Source: an uncultured Clostridia bacterium
GTDB taxonomy: Bacteria; Bacillota; Clostridia; Oscillospirales; Acutalibacteraceae
Length of the DNA stretch: 8,956 bases
Direction: 5' to 3'
NCBI GenBank assembly: GCA_937901145.1
Contig: CALCHE010000062.1
Location: forward strand, 1 to 8,956
Shown: one piece after another, positions 1 through 7,046 of the stretch
How positions within the stretch are numbered: position 1 is the first letter of the stretch
Layout of the letters: every line of letters begins with the position of its first letter
Made by a program: the position numbers and the translations under genes
The notes under the pieces: model-generated
Told to the model about the DNA's origin: nothing
Databases searched by the model: none
The model's input: the letters and a program-made list of their open reading frames with translations, nothing else

Positions 1-875
1 ACAAATATATCCGCATAAAGCGCATCAAGGTTAACGGAAAAAGAGCAGAAATTTCTACTCGCCTGAAAAAGGGTGATACGGTAGACATGTACATAAACGA
101 TGAATTTTTCGAAAAGAAAGAAACTGTCTATGACTTTATGAGTGCTTCGAAAAACATCGACATAGTATATGAAGACGAAAACATCATTCTTCTCAATAAA
201 AAAGTAGGTCTTCTCTCCCACCCTGACGAAACGGAATATGTGGACACTCTCATAACGAGGGTAAAACGCTATCTTTTCGAAAAAGGTGAATGGCATCCTG
301 ACGAGGAAACCTCCTTCACTCCGGCTTTAGTTAACCGTATCGACAGAAATACCAGCGGTATCGTAATCTGTGCCAAAACAGCCGAGGCACTCCGTGTGCT
401 CAATCAGAAAATGAAGGACAGAGAGCTCCATAAAATCTATCTGTGTATAGTTCACGGAAAAATGAACAGTGAGAAAGAACTGCTTGAAGGTTATCTTGTC
501 AAGGACGAAAAGAAAAACAAGGTTTTCGTTTCGAAAAAGCCTAAAGATGGCTCAAAGCTTATCCGCACGGAATATAAGGTTTTGGGCTGTCGTGACGGAT
601 TAAGTCTTTTAGAGGTCAATCTGCTCACTGGCAGAACACATCAGATACGGGCACATCTTGCCTCCATAGGACACCCCCTCGTAGGCGACGGCAAATACGG
701 CACTAACGAGCTAAACAAAAAGACAGGCTATAAAAAGCAGTGTCTCTGCTCACACAAGCTGATTTTCGACTTCACAACCGATGCATACGGACTTGAATAT
801 CTCAACAAAAAAGAGTTTACAATAGAAGATGTATGGTTCAAGGAAGAATTCCTGAAGGGTACTCTAATAAGATAA
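1..875 (+). CDS. RluA-family 23S rRNA pseudouridine synthase (5' end outside window)
   Basis: This enzyme isomerises specific uridines in structured RNA, most likely 23S rRNA, to pseudouridine in the cytoplasm. The reading frame is open from base 3, so the gene starts upstream of the window; the ATG at 87 is internal. The first 35 or so visible residues (IRIKRIKVNGKRA...LKKGDTV) form the second half of an S4 RNA-binding domain, as in RluC and RluD. The catalytic core follows. The NRIDRNTSG motif contains the catalytic Asp (codon 342-344), and GRTHQIRAHL (from 630) and GHPLVGDGKYG are the other conserved blocks. The family more often has HRLD; my impression is that the Asn/Ile version is common in clostridial members. 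290 residues are visible, close to full length for the family. The target uridine cannot be read from the sequence. ligA follows after 10 nt, so the two are probably co-transcribed. Confidence 0.93.
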   Translation, partial: KYIRIKRIKVNGKRAEISTRLKKGDTVDMYINDEFFEKKETVYDFMSASKNIDIVYEDENIILLNKKVGLLSHPDETEYVDTLITRVKRYLFEKGEWHPDEETSFTPALVNRIDRNTSGIVICAKTAEALRVLNQKMKDRELHKIYLCIVHGKMNSEKELLEGYLVKDEKKNKVFVSKKPKDGSKLIRTEYKVLGCRDGLSLLEVNLLTGRTHQIRAHLASIGHPLVGDGKYGTNELNKKTGYKKQCLCSHKLIFDFTTDAYGLEYLNKKEFTIEDVWFKEEFLKGTLIR

Positions 876-880
876 GGTGA
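874..880 (+). promoter_or_regulatory. Shine-Dalgarno site of ligA overlapping the upstream stop codon
   Basis: AAGGTGA lies 5 nt before the ligA ATG and shares two bases with the TAA stop (873-875) of the pseudouridine synthase gene. This supports the ATG at 886 as the ligA start. It also suggests that ribosomes ending the first gene help load the second. No promoter is visible between the genes. Confidence 0.75.
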
Positions 881-885
881 CTTAA

Positions 886-2868
886 ATGACAGATTTCGAA
901 TCAATGAAAAAAAGAGCCGATGAGCTCCGCGATATAATAAATTATCACAACAAAAAATATTATGAGAACGACGAACCCGAAATTGAGGATTTCGAATATG
1001 ACAGACTTTTACACGAGCTTATTGCCATCGAGGAAAAATATCCCGAGCTTCTTACTGCTGACTCCCCTACCCACCGTGTAGGTGGCAAGGCTGACGGACA
1101 GTTTGAGCCTGTGGAGCATATCGTTCCCATGGAAAGCTTACAGGACGCTTTCAGCTACGATGATGTAAGAGCCTTCGACACAAGAGTAAAAACAGCAGTC
1201 CCCTCACCTAAATACATCGTCGAGCCGAAAATCGACGGACTTTCAGTTTCACTCGAATATGAAAACGGGGTTTTCGTGCGCGGCTCCACCCGAGGTGACG
1301 GCAGAACAGGTGAAGATGTTACTGCCAATCTTCGTACTGTTCGCTCCATACCGCTTAAAATCGACACAAATTTACCTCTTTTAGAGGTGCGTGGTGAGGT
1401 TTATATGCCCCGTGAATCCTTTACTACTCTGGTGGAAGAACAGGAGCTGAACGGCGAAAAAACCTTCAAAAATCCGCGTAATGCTGCCGCCGGTTCTCTC
1501 AGACAGAAAAATCCGAAAATAACGAGTAAAAGAAAGCTTGATATTTTCATTTTCAATATTCAGAGAATTGAGGGTAAGGAATTATCTTCACACAAAGAAA
1601 GTCTCGACTTTATCAGAGAATTAGGCTTCAACACGGTTCCGTTATATATGGAATGTGACAGCATCGAAGGTGCTATCAAAGAAATCGAAGGCATCGGTGA
1701 AAAAAGAGGTTCTCTCCCCTTCGACATTGACGGTGCTGTAATCAAGGTAGACGATTTTTCTCAGCGTGAATTATTAGGCTCTACGGCAAAGTTCCCGAAA
1801 TGGGCACTCGCCTTCAAATATCCTCCCGAGGAAAAAGAAACGGTTCTTCTGGACATCGAAATAAATGTAGGCCGAACAGGTGTTCTCACTCCTACAGGAA
1901 TTTTCGAGCCGACACTTTTAGCAGGCACCACTGTCAGCAGAGCAACTCTTCACAACCAGGATTTCATTGACGAAAAGGGTATCTGCATCGGTGACAGAGT
2001 TATTATCCGAAAAGCAGGCGACATCATCCCTGAGGTACTATCCGTAGTAAGTCACGGTGAAAATGCAGTTCCCTACCGTATTCCCGATGTCTGTCCGTCA
2101 TGTGGCGGCAAGGTAACCAGAGAAGACGGTGAAGCCGCTGTCAGATGCTGCAATCCCGACTGTCCTAACCAGCTACTCAGAAATCTTATCCATTTCTGTT
2201 CAAGAGATGCTATGGACATCGAAGGTCTCGGTACAGCCGTACTTGAAGCCTTAGTAAATGAAGGGCTAATCAAAACTGCCGCAGATATTTATACTCTCAG
2301 AAAAGAAGACATAGCAAAAATCGAGCGTATGGGTGAAAAAAGTGCGCAGAATCTCATTGATGCGGCAGAAAAATCAAAAGCTAACGATCTTTCAAAGCTT
2401 ATTTATGCTTTAGGTATAAGACATATCGGACAGAAAGCCGGCAAGCTTCTTTCAGACCGATTCGGCACAATGGATAAGCTTATGAGTGCTTCCACAGAGG
2501 AAATCGCTTCAATAGAAGGCTTCGGCCAGATTATGGCTGAAAGTGTTACGGATTTCTTCTCCCATCATGAAAGCCGTGAGCTTATTTCAAAGCTGAAGGA
2601 GCTCGGTGTTAATATGGAAAGTCAAAAGGAAATAGTAGACCTTCGCTTCGAGGGTAAAACCTTCGTACTGACAGGCACTCTTTCACTTTACACCAGGAGC
2701 GAGGCTACGAAAATCATCGAAAGCTTCGGCGGTAAGGCTTCGTCCTCGGTCTCAAAAAAGACAACCTATGTTTTAGCCGGTGAGGATGCGGGAAGTAAGC
2801 TGAAAAAAGCTAATGACCTTGGTGTTACGGTTATCAGCGAAGAGCAATTCAGATCAATGATAGAATAA
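886..2868 (+). CDS. ligA: NAD-dependent DNA ligase LigA
   Basis: LigA seals nicks in DNA during replication and repair, using NAD+ to adenylate itself. The 660 residues match the usual length, and all domains are present. Domain Ia (about 1-70) has Y25, Y26, D35, Y38 and D39, which bind the nicotinamide part of NAD+. The nucleotidyltransferase domain (about 70-318) has the EPKIDG motif with adenylated Lys115, then TRGDGRTGEDVT (135-146), LEVRGE (166-171), DGAVIKV (282-288) and K311. An OB fold (about 320-400) follows, with INVGRTGVLTPTG. A zinc finger is formed by C403, C406, C421 and C426. Helix-hairpin-helix repeats span about 440-560. A BRCT domain spans about 587-660, with VLTGTL and the FGGK segment. 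The gene should be essential as the replicative ligase. Its neighbour here is a pseudouridine synthase gene, whereas in many Firmicutes ligA follows pcrA. It ends just before a strong terminator. Confidence 0.98.
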   Translation: MTDFESMKKRADELRDIINYHNKKYYENDEPEIEDFEYDRLLHELIAIEEKYPELLTADSPTHRVGGKADGQFEPVEHIVPMESLQDAFSYDDVRAFDTRVKTAVPSPKYIVEPKIDGLSVSLEYENGVFVRGSTRGDGRTGEDVTANLRTVRSIPLKIDTNLPLLEVRGEVYMPRESFTTLVEEQELNGEKTFKNPRNAAAGSLRQKNPKITSKRKLDIFIFNIQRIEGKELSSHKESLDFIRELGFNTVPLYMECDSIEGAIKEIEGIGEKRGSLPFDIDGAVIKVDDFSQRELLGSTAKFPKWALAFKYPPEEKETVLLDIEINVGRTGVLTPTGIFEPTLLAGTTVSRATLHNQDFIDEKGICIGDRVIIRKAGDIIPEVLSVVSHGENAVPYRIPDVCPSCGGKVTREDGEAAVRCCNPDCPNQLLRNLIHFCSRDAMDIEGLGTAVLEALVNEGLIKTAADIYTLRKEDIAKIERMGEKSAQNLIDAAEKSKANDLSKLIYALGIRHIGQKAGKLLSDRFGTMDKLMSASTEEIASIEGFGQIMAESVTDFFSHHESRELISKLKELGVNMESQKEIVDLRFEGKTFVLTGTLSLYTRSEATKIIESFGGKASSSVSKKTTYVLAGEDAGSKLKKANDLGVTVISEEQFRSMIE

Positions 2869-2873
2869 ATATA

Positions 2874-2915
2874 AAGACTACTGAAGCTTAAAGAATCAGT
2901 AGTCTTATTTTTTTT
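2874..2915. terminator. Intrinsic terminator between convergent ligA and potD, probably bidirectional
   Basis: AAGACTACTGA (2874-2884) and TCAGTAGTCTT (2896-2906) form a perfect 11-bp stem with an 11-nt loop. On the plus strand it is followed by A and eight T residues (2908-2915), a textbook terminator starting 5 nt after the ligA stop. Read from the minus strand, the same stem follows the potD stop codon by a few bases and is trailed by a weaker T-rich run (TTATATTTATT), so it probably also ends the pot operon. The T-tract overlaps the potD stop codon at 2914-2916. Confidence 0.93.
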
Positions 2916-4137
2916 ATTTGTTTACCTCGGGGAAATTATACCAATATTCCCTTTTCTTTTTGGTAACTGCTTTCTTTATGATAAAGAACAGCGCTACTGC
3001 ACCTACAAAAGCAAAGCCGAGATAAATGTGAGTATTATCCGTACCGTGGATTTTTATTTCATTCCAGAGAGAAGAGAACATATCCAGTGTTTCCTGCGGA
3101 AGATTACGGAAATATTCCACATCAGGCATATTTTCTTCTGATGGATAGAGGTACTCATTATCCTTCATTTCCGCATAGTCGGGATGCTCCATAACGCCTG
3201 TATTGGGTGTGGCATAGCCGATGTAAAGAGCATTATTAACACCGATTTCGGGATCAAGAAGGAAATTTATATACTTTATGGCTCCCTCATAGTTCTGAGC
3301 ACATTTCGGAACGCAGACCGCATCGACGAAAACATTTACTCCCTCTTTAGGATAAACGAAGTCAAGGTCGGGATTTACTTCTTTCATACACACAAAGTCG
3401 CCTACATAATAAGGAACAAGTGCGGCCTCTCCGCTTTCCATTTTGTTATAGATTTCGTCCATAACATAGCCCTGTAAAAGCGGCTTCTGATCGATAAGCA
3501 TCTGAGCAACGTCGGAAAGCTCTTTTTCATCGGTGGAATTAAGAGAATAACCGAGAACCTTCTGCGGAATGGCGAAGGCATCTCTCGGGTTATCAATCAT
3601 AAGGATTTTACCCGCATATCTTTCATCCCACAGAGCCATCCAGCTGTCAGGCTTTTCTTCGACCATTTTACTGTTATAGATAAGACCTACCATTCCCACA
3701 TTATAAGGAACAGAAAAGGCATTGTCAGGGTCGTAATACATATTCTTATACTCTTCAGAAACATAATGATAGTTAGGAAGAGACTCTGTATCAATGCCGT
3801 GAAGCATATCCTCAGCTATCATTCTCTGAATCATATAATCCGACGGGATTACTATATCATAGCTTGCGCCACCGTTTTTTATTTTAGGATACATATCCTC
3901 ATTACTTTCATAGGTTACATAATTAACCTTGATGCCTGTAAGCTTTTCAAACTCAGCATTCACATCGAGCATTCCGTCCTCGTAGGTATCGGAAATATAT
4001 TCGCCCCAGTTGAAAACATTGAGAGTGGTTCCCTCGGAGCCTTTATACCAGTCTTCATTTTCGTAAGCACTTACTCCGAAAACCGAAGTGCTGATAAAAA
4101 GAACAAGAGCAAAAGCAACAAATAAAATCTTTTTCAT
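2914..4137 (-). CDS. potD: Polyamine (spermidine/putrescine) ABC transporter substrate-binding protein, C-terminally membrane-anchored
   Basis: PotD captures polyamine outside the membrane and delivers it to PotB-PotC. A signal peptide spans residues 1-24 (basic start, hydrophobic core, likely cleavage after GVSA), but there is no lipobox cysteine. The periplasmic-type binding fold covers about 37-365. By hand alignment to E. coli PotD as I remember it, pocket residues are W44, E46 and Y47 (NWGEYI), S99 and Y101 (PSDY), D186, D272 and Y308 (IGYATPN). Two E. coli pocket tryptophans appear as Y243 and F270, and one Asp as N183. Residues about 370-389 form a transmembrane helix with a basic cytoplasmic tail (KKAVTKKKREYWY). 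This makes the protein 407 residues against roughly 350 for E. coli, and is an unusual anchor. The start overlaps the potC stop by ATGA, with AAGGGGG 7 nt upstream. It is the last gene of the operon. Whether spermidine or putrescine is preferred cannot be told. Confidence 0.93.
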   Translation of the reverse strand: MKKILFVAFALVLFISTSVFGVSAYENEDWYKGSEGTTLNVFNWGEYISDTYEDGMLDVNAEFEKLTGIKVNYVTYESNEDMYPKIKNGGASYDIVIPSDYMIQRMIAEDMLHGIDTESLPNYHYVSEEYKNMYYDPDNAFSVPYNVGMVGLIYNSKMVEEKPDSWMALWDERYAGKILMIDNPRDAFAIPQKVLGYSLNSTDEKELSDVAQMLIDQKPLLQGYVMDEIYNKMESGEAALVPYYVGDFVCMKEVNPDLDFVYPKEGVNVFVDAVCVPKCAQNYEGAIKYINFLLDPEIGVNNALYIGYATPNTGVMEHPDYAEMKDNEYLYPSEENMPDVEYFRNLPQETLDMFSSLWNEIKIHGTDNTHIYLGFAFVGAVALFFIIKKAVTKKKREYWYNFPEVNK

Positions 4138-4970
4138 CGTTTTGCCCCCTTATCAAGCTTATTATGCATCTTTTTCTCCCCTCTTACCTGCGAAACATTA
4201 AGCATAATGAGAAGGAAAAGAATTACTACAAAGATAATAGTGGAAAGAGCATACATATCAGGCGTAACTCTCTTTTTCGTCATAGAGAAGATACGGATGG
4301 GCAGGGTTTCAAAAGACGGTCCCTGAGTAAAATAAGAAATAACGAAATCGTCAAGAGAAAGTGTAAAGGACATCATAAGTCCTGAGAAAATACCAGTAGA
4401 AATAGAAGGCAGTATTACTTTGAAAAATGCCTGTAATGGCGTGCATCCCAGGTCCATAGCTGCCTCAGGGAGAAAACGGTCAAGCTGACGGAGCTTAGGA
4501 AGGACCGAAAGAATAACATAAGGAAGGTTAAAGGTAACGTGAGCGATAAGCATCGTACCGAAGCCGAGTGCATCGGTAAAGCCGACCATATTAGCACAGA
4601 TGATGAAAAGAAGCATCATAGAGATACCTGTAACGATTTCAGGGTTCATCATCGGAATATTGGTAACACCCATAGTGACCTTTTTGATGTGCTTATTTCT
4701 GAAAGCATTGATACCCACAGCCGCTGTAGTACCCATTACCGTAGCGATAAGTGAGGATGACACGGCAAGAATAAGGGTATTTCTCAGTGCTGTGATAGTA
4801 GCCTGATCGTTAAGAAGTGACTTATACCATCGAAGGGAAAAGCCCGTGATAACGCTGGTACTTGCCGAATCATTGAATGAGAAGAAAATCATAACAACGA
4901 TGGGCGCATAAAGAAGAAGCATTATAAATGCTACGTATAGCTTAGAAAGAGGTGACATTTTAATTCTCAT
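4134..4970 (-). CDS. potC: Polyamine ABC transporter permease PotC
   Basis: This is the second membrane subunit of the polyamine importer and forms the translocation channel with PotB. The 278 residues contain about six hydrophobic segments (near 9-31, 66-88, 101-125, 138-157, 185-210 and 240-257). The EAA loop that docks on the ATPase is EAAMDLGCTPLQAFFKVILP (169-188). SLDDFVISYFTQGP (205-218) is typical of PotC/YdcV-type permeases and helps to distinguish it from PotB. The C-terminus is basic and cytoplasmic. The start ATG overlaps the potB stop in ATGA and is preceded by GGAGGTG at a good distance, so it is preferred over the in-frame ATG at codon 5. Its stop overlaps the potD start in the same way, which implies translational coupling and matched expression. 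Confidence 0.95.
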   Translation of the reverse strand: MRIKMSPLSKLYVAFIMLLLYAPIVVMIFFSFNDSASTSVITGFSLRWYKSLLNDQATITALRNTLILAVSSSLIATVMGTTAAVGINAFRNKHIKKVTMGVTNIPMMNPEIVTGISMMLLFIICANMVGFTDALGFGTMLIAHVTFNLPYVILSVLPKLRQLDRFLPEAAMDLGCTPLQAFFKVILPSISTGIFSGLMMSFTLSLDDFVISYFTQGPSFETLPIRIFSMTKKRVTPDMYALSTIIFVVILFLLIMLNVSQVRGEKKMHNKLDKGAKR

Positions 4971-5794
4971 ATCAGCACACCTCCGTCATCATCCTCACCT
5001 GTGAAGCGGTTCATTACCATCATACAGATAATGATAAGTACCATCAGAACCAACGAAAGCGAAGCACCTAAGTTATAGTTGTTTGCGCTTTTGAACTGCA
5101 TTTCGATGACGTCACCGATAAGTGAGAAGGTGTTTCCGCCGAGCTTCTTCGAAATATAGAAGGTGGAAACAGAGGGAACGAATACCATAGTGAAACCTGA
5201 AGCAATACCGGGAAGACTCAGGGGCAGAATGATATTCTTAAACACGGTTATCTTGTTAGCGCCAAGGTCCTCGGCAGCCTCGATAAGGTTATGGTCCATT
5301 TTCGCCATAATGGAATAAAGAGGCAGAATCATATAGGGAATGTAGTTATAAACCATTCCGAGTACGACTGCACCCTGCGTATTAATCATATGAACAGGGT
5401 CAAGGCCTATCTTTTCAAGGAAGGAATTAATGATACCCGTGTCCTGCATAAGAATCATCATAGAATAGGTTCTTATGAGAAGATTCATCCACATCGGAAG
5501 CATAACGAGCATCATCATCGTTCTCTGAACATTCGCAGTACTCCGTGCCATAATATATGCCAAAGGATATGCCAGAACCAGACTTATGACCGTGGCAATA
5601 AAGCCCAGCCATATGGAGTTAAGCATAACATCCTTATATTTACCCATTTCGCTCACATATTCGAGAGTGAAGTTGCCGTTTGCATCAAAGAAGGAATAGT
5701 AAACGACTATCACCAAAGGCACGATAATGAATATACCTGCCCATACGAGATAAGGTGAAGCGATAAGCTTTTTAGAAAGGGAACTTTTTGCCAT
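4967..5794 (-). CDS. potB: Polyamine ABC transporter permease PotB
   Basis: This is the first membrane subunit of the polyamine importer. Its 275 residues are the usual length for PotB. Predicted membrane helices lie near 14-34, 60-82, 92-114, 142-163, 193-214 and 243-262. The EAA loop is EAAEDLGANKITVFKNIILP (172-191), which contacts the PotA Q-loop region. The motif PSVSTFYISKKLGG (207-220) matches the equivalent PotB segment. The start lies 3 nt after the potA stop. Its ribosome binding site is formed by the Glu codons that end potA. The acidic C-terminus (GEDDDGG) is encoded by the bases that also supply the potC Shine-Dalgarno site, so sequence conservation there may reflect both roles. 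Confidence 0.95.
   Translation of the reverse strand: MAKSSLSKKLIASPYLVWAGIFIIVPLVIVVYYSFFDANGNFTLEYVSEMGKYKDVMLNSIWLGFIATVISLVLAYPLAYIMARSTANVQRTMMMLVMLPMWMNLLIRTYSMMILMQDTGIINSFLEKIGLDPVHMINTQGAVVLGMVYNYIPYMILPLYSIMAKMDHNLIEAAEDLGANKITVFKNIILPLSLPGIASGFTMVFVPSVSTFYISKKLGGNTFSLIGDVIEMQFKSANNYNLGASLSLVLMVLIIICMMVMNRFTGEDDDGGVLI
4978..4984 (-). promoter_or_regulatory. Shine-Dalgarno site of potC inside the end of potB
   Basis: GGAGGTG on the minus strand is a seven-base match to the 16S rRNA 3' end, 7 nt before the potC ATG at 4970. It encodes part of the PotB C-terminal DGGV. It decides the potC start and supports coupling through the ATGA overlap. Confidence 0.8.
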
Positions 5795-5797
5795 TTA

Positions 5798-6922
5798 TCA
5801 CTCCTCCTCTTCCGCAATATCAGAAAGATGCTCGATTTCATCACTGAAGGAGCTGTAGTCACCGAACATACCCGAATATTCACTCTTTTTCATAACATGG
5901 ATGGCATCGGGCTCGATCTGAATACCGATGCGTGTGCCTACGGGATAGTAATCGGTGGTCTGTATCATCCATTTGAAATTATCAATGTCAACAATCATTT
6001 CAAAGTGAACGCCCTTGAAGGTATTTGAGGTGATGACACCGCTGATGGTACCCTCTTCCACAGGGACAACGTCAACATCCTCGGGACGGACAACAATATC
6101 AACGGACTCATTGACAGCAAAGCCCTTATCGAGACACTGGAAAACAGCACCGGAGAATTTTGCTTTAAAGTCATTAAGCATAACACCGTCGAGAATGTTA
6201 CTTTCACCGATGAAATCGGCAACGAAGGCATTCTTAGGCTCATTATATATATCGATGGGAGTGCCTATCTGCTGAATTTTACCGCCGTTCATAACCACGA
6301 TGGTATCACTCATAGAAAGAGCCTCCTGCTGGTCGTGGGTAACATAAATAAAAGTGATACCCATTCTCTTCTGAATATTTTTAAGCTCGACCTGCATATC
6401 CTTTCTCAGCTTAAGATCCAGAGCACCCAAAGGCTCGTCGAGAAGAAGAACTCTCGGCTCTACCGCCAGAGCACGTGCTATGGCAACTCTCTGCTGCTGA
6501 CCGCCCGAAAGAGAGGCGATGTTTCTTTTCTGAAAGCCCTTGAGGTTTACAAGCTCAAGCATCTCATAAACCTTTTTACTTATATCCTTTTCCTTCATCT
6601 TCTTTATGCGAAGACCGAAGGCGATATTATCGTAAACATTAAGATGCGGAAAAAGGGCATATCTCTGAAAAATAGTATTGACCTGTCTTTTATGAGGCGG
6701 AAGGTTATTTATATCCTTACCCTCAAAGAGAACCTGACCGCTGTCAGACTCTAAAAAGCCTGCAATTATTCTTAAAGTGGTGGTTTTACCGCAGCCTGAC
6801 GGACCGAGGAAGGTCATAAACTCTTTATCTTTTATGGACAGACTGATGTCGTCGAGAATAACATCGTCTTCAAATTTTTTGGAAATATTCTGAAGTTTGA
6901 TAATTACATTATCTTCCATCAT
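5798..6922 (-). CDS. potA: Polyamine ABC transporter ATP-binding protein PotA
   Basis: PotA hydrolyses ATP to drive polyamine import through PotB-PotC at the inner face of the membrane. In 374 residues it has Walker A GPSGCGKTT (40-48), the Q-loop in FQRYALFPH (Q86), the signature LSGGQQQRVAIARAL (138-152), Walker B VLLLDEP (D162, E163) and the H-loop THDQQEA (H196). A TOBE-type regulatory domain follows (about 240-345; VVRPEDVDVVP at 277-287), then an acidic tail ending EEEE. The frame stays open for another 50 codons upstream to an ATG at 7072, but that ATG lies upstream of the promoter -35 box. AAAGGGG sits 7 nt before the ATG at 6922, so that is the start; a second ATG follows directly at 6919. 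It is the first gene of potABCD. Confidence 0.95.
   Translation of the reverse strand: MMEDNVIIKLQNISKKFEDDVILDDISLSIKDKEFMTFLGPSGCGKTTTLRIIAGFLESDSGQVLFEGKDINNLPPHKRQVNTIFQRYALFPHLNVYDNIAFGLRIKKMKEKDISKKVYEMLELVNLKGFQKRNIASLSGGQQQRVAIARALAVEPRVLLLDEPLGALDLKLRKDMQVELKNIQKRMGITFIYVTHDQQEALSMSDTIVVMNGGKIQQIGTPIDIYNEPKNAFVADFIGESNILDGVMLNDFKAKFSGAVFQCLDKGFAVNESVDIVVRPEDVDVVPVEEGTISGVITSNTFKGVHFEMIVDIDNFKWMIQTTDYYPVGTRIGIQIEPDAIHVMKKSEYSGMFGDYSSFSDEIEHLSDIAEEEE
5801..5809 (-). promoter_or_regulatory. Shine-Dalgarno site of potB made from PotA Glu codons
   Basis: The last three Glu codons of potA read GAGGAGGAG, followed by TGATAA and the potB ATG at 5794. The AGGAG core is 6 nt from the start, so coding and ribosome-binding functions overlap. 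This confirms the potB start. Confidence 0.75.
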
Positions 6923-6929
6923 TATTAAA

Positions 6930-6936
6930 CCCCTTT
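6930..6936 (-). promoter_or_regulatory. Shine-Dalgarno site that fixes the potA start
   Basis: AAAGGGG on the minus strand ends 7 nt before the ATG at 6922. Neither the in-frame ATG at 6976 nor the one at 7072 has a comparable site at suitable spacing, so the shorter 374-residue PotA is preferred. Confidence 0.8.
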
Positions 6937-6952
6937 CCCTGTATATGCGCTC

Positions 6953-7000
6953 GAATATGAGGACAAAAGTCCACATTATCCCAAGATAACTATCATATTC
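6953..7000 (-). ncRNA. Candidate structured leader (three-way junction) of the pot operon mRNA
   Basis: On the minus strand, GAATATGA (7000-6993) pairs perfectly with TCATATTC (6960-6953). Between them sit two hairpins: TTATC-TTGG-GATAA (6989-6976, with a possible extra G-U pair) and GGAC-TTTT-GTCC (6972-6961). Together these draw a three-way junction in the untranslated leader, beginning about 6 nt after the expected transcription start and ending 16 nt before the Shine-Dalgarno site. I see no clear pairing that hides the ribosome binding site, nor a terminator-like T-tract. It matches no riboswitch class that I recognise. The stems are short and AU-rich, so chance folding is possible. Confidence 0.35.
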
Positions 7001-7012
7001 TGTATAAGACAC

Positions 7013-7041
7013 AATATAAAACATTTTTGTGCAAATGTCAA
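7013..7041 (-). promoter_or_regulatory. SigA-type promoter of the potABCD operon
   Basis: On the minus strand, a perfect -35 TTGACA (7041-7036) is followed after exactly 17 bp by -10 TATATT (7018-7013). The expected start of transcription is near 7006, giving a leader of about 84 nt before the potA ATG. The bases just upstream of the -35 box are A-rich, like an UP element. This is the only good promoter between the upstream terminator and potA. Confidence 0.85.
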
Positions 7042-7046
7042 CATTT
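7021..7046. promoter_or_regulatory. Candidate operator: three ATGT-type half-sites over the pot promoter -35
   Basis: AAATGTCAACATTT (7033-7046) is a perfect inverted repeat with 6-bp arms and a 2-bp centre, and it contains the -35 box. A further ACATTT at 7021-7026 forms a second inverted repeat with the same middle half-site (arms 7021-7026 and 7033-7038). The two symmetry centres are 10 bp apart, about one helical turn. This arrangement fits a dimeric repressor that blocks RNA polymerase. The regulator is unknown and none is encoded nearby. In AT-rich DNA such repeats can arise by chance. Confidence 0.4.

Noticed and set aside
1155..1367. Short minus-strand frames within ligA (here and near 1560-1745 and 2073-2273).
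   Set aside because: They are Ser/Pro-rich antisense shadows of the conserved ligase domains.
3766..4125. A 119-codon plus-strand frame opposite potD.
   Set aside because: It is antisense to a clearly conserved gene, has no family resemblance and no plausible start signals; it is a shadow of potD.
5291..5758. A 155-codon plus-strand frame opposite potB, rich in His, Asn and Arg.
   Set aside because: Its composition is what antisense reading of a hydrophobic membrane-protein gene produces, and there is no ribosome binding site or homology.
6335..6754. A 139-codon plus-strand frame opposite potA.
   Set aside because: It lies over the Walker A to H-loop coding region of potA and shows no protein features of its own.
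6976..6996. A six-codon upstream reading frame (MIVILG, stop) inside the pot leader, which could suggest polyamine control through a leader peptide.
   Set aside because: There is no Shine-Dalgarno sequence before its ATG, the ATG lies in the proposed outer stem, and so short a frame is expected by chance in AT-rich DNA.
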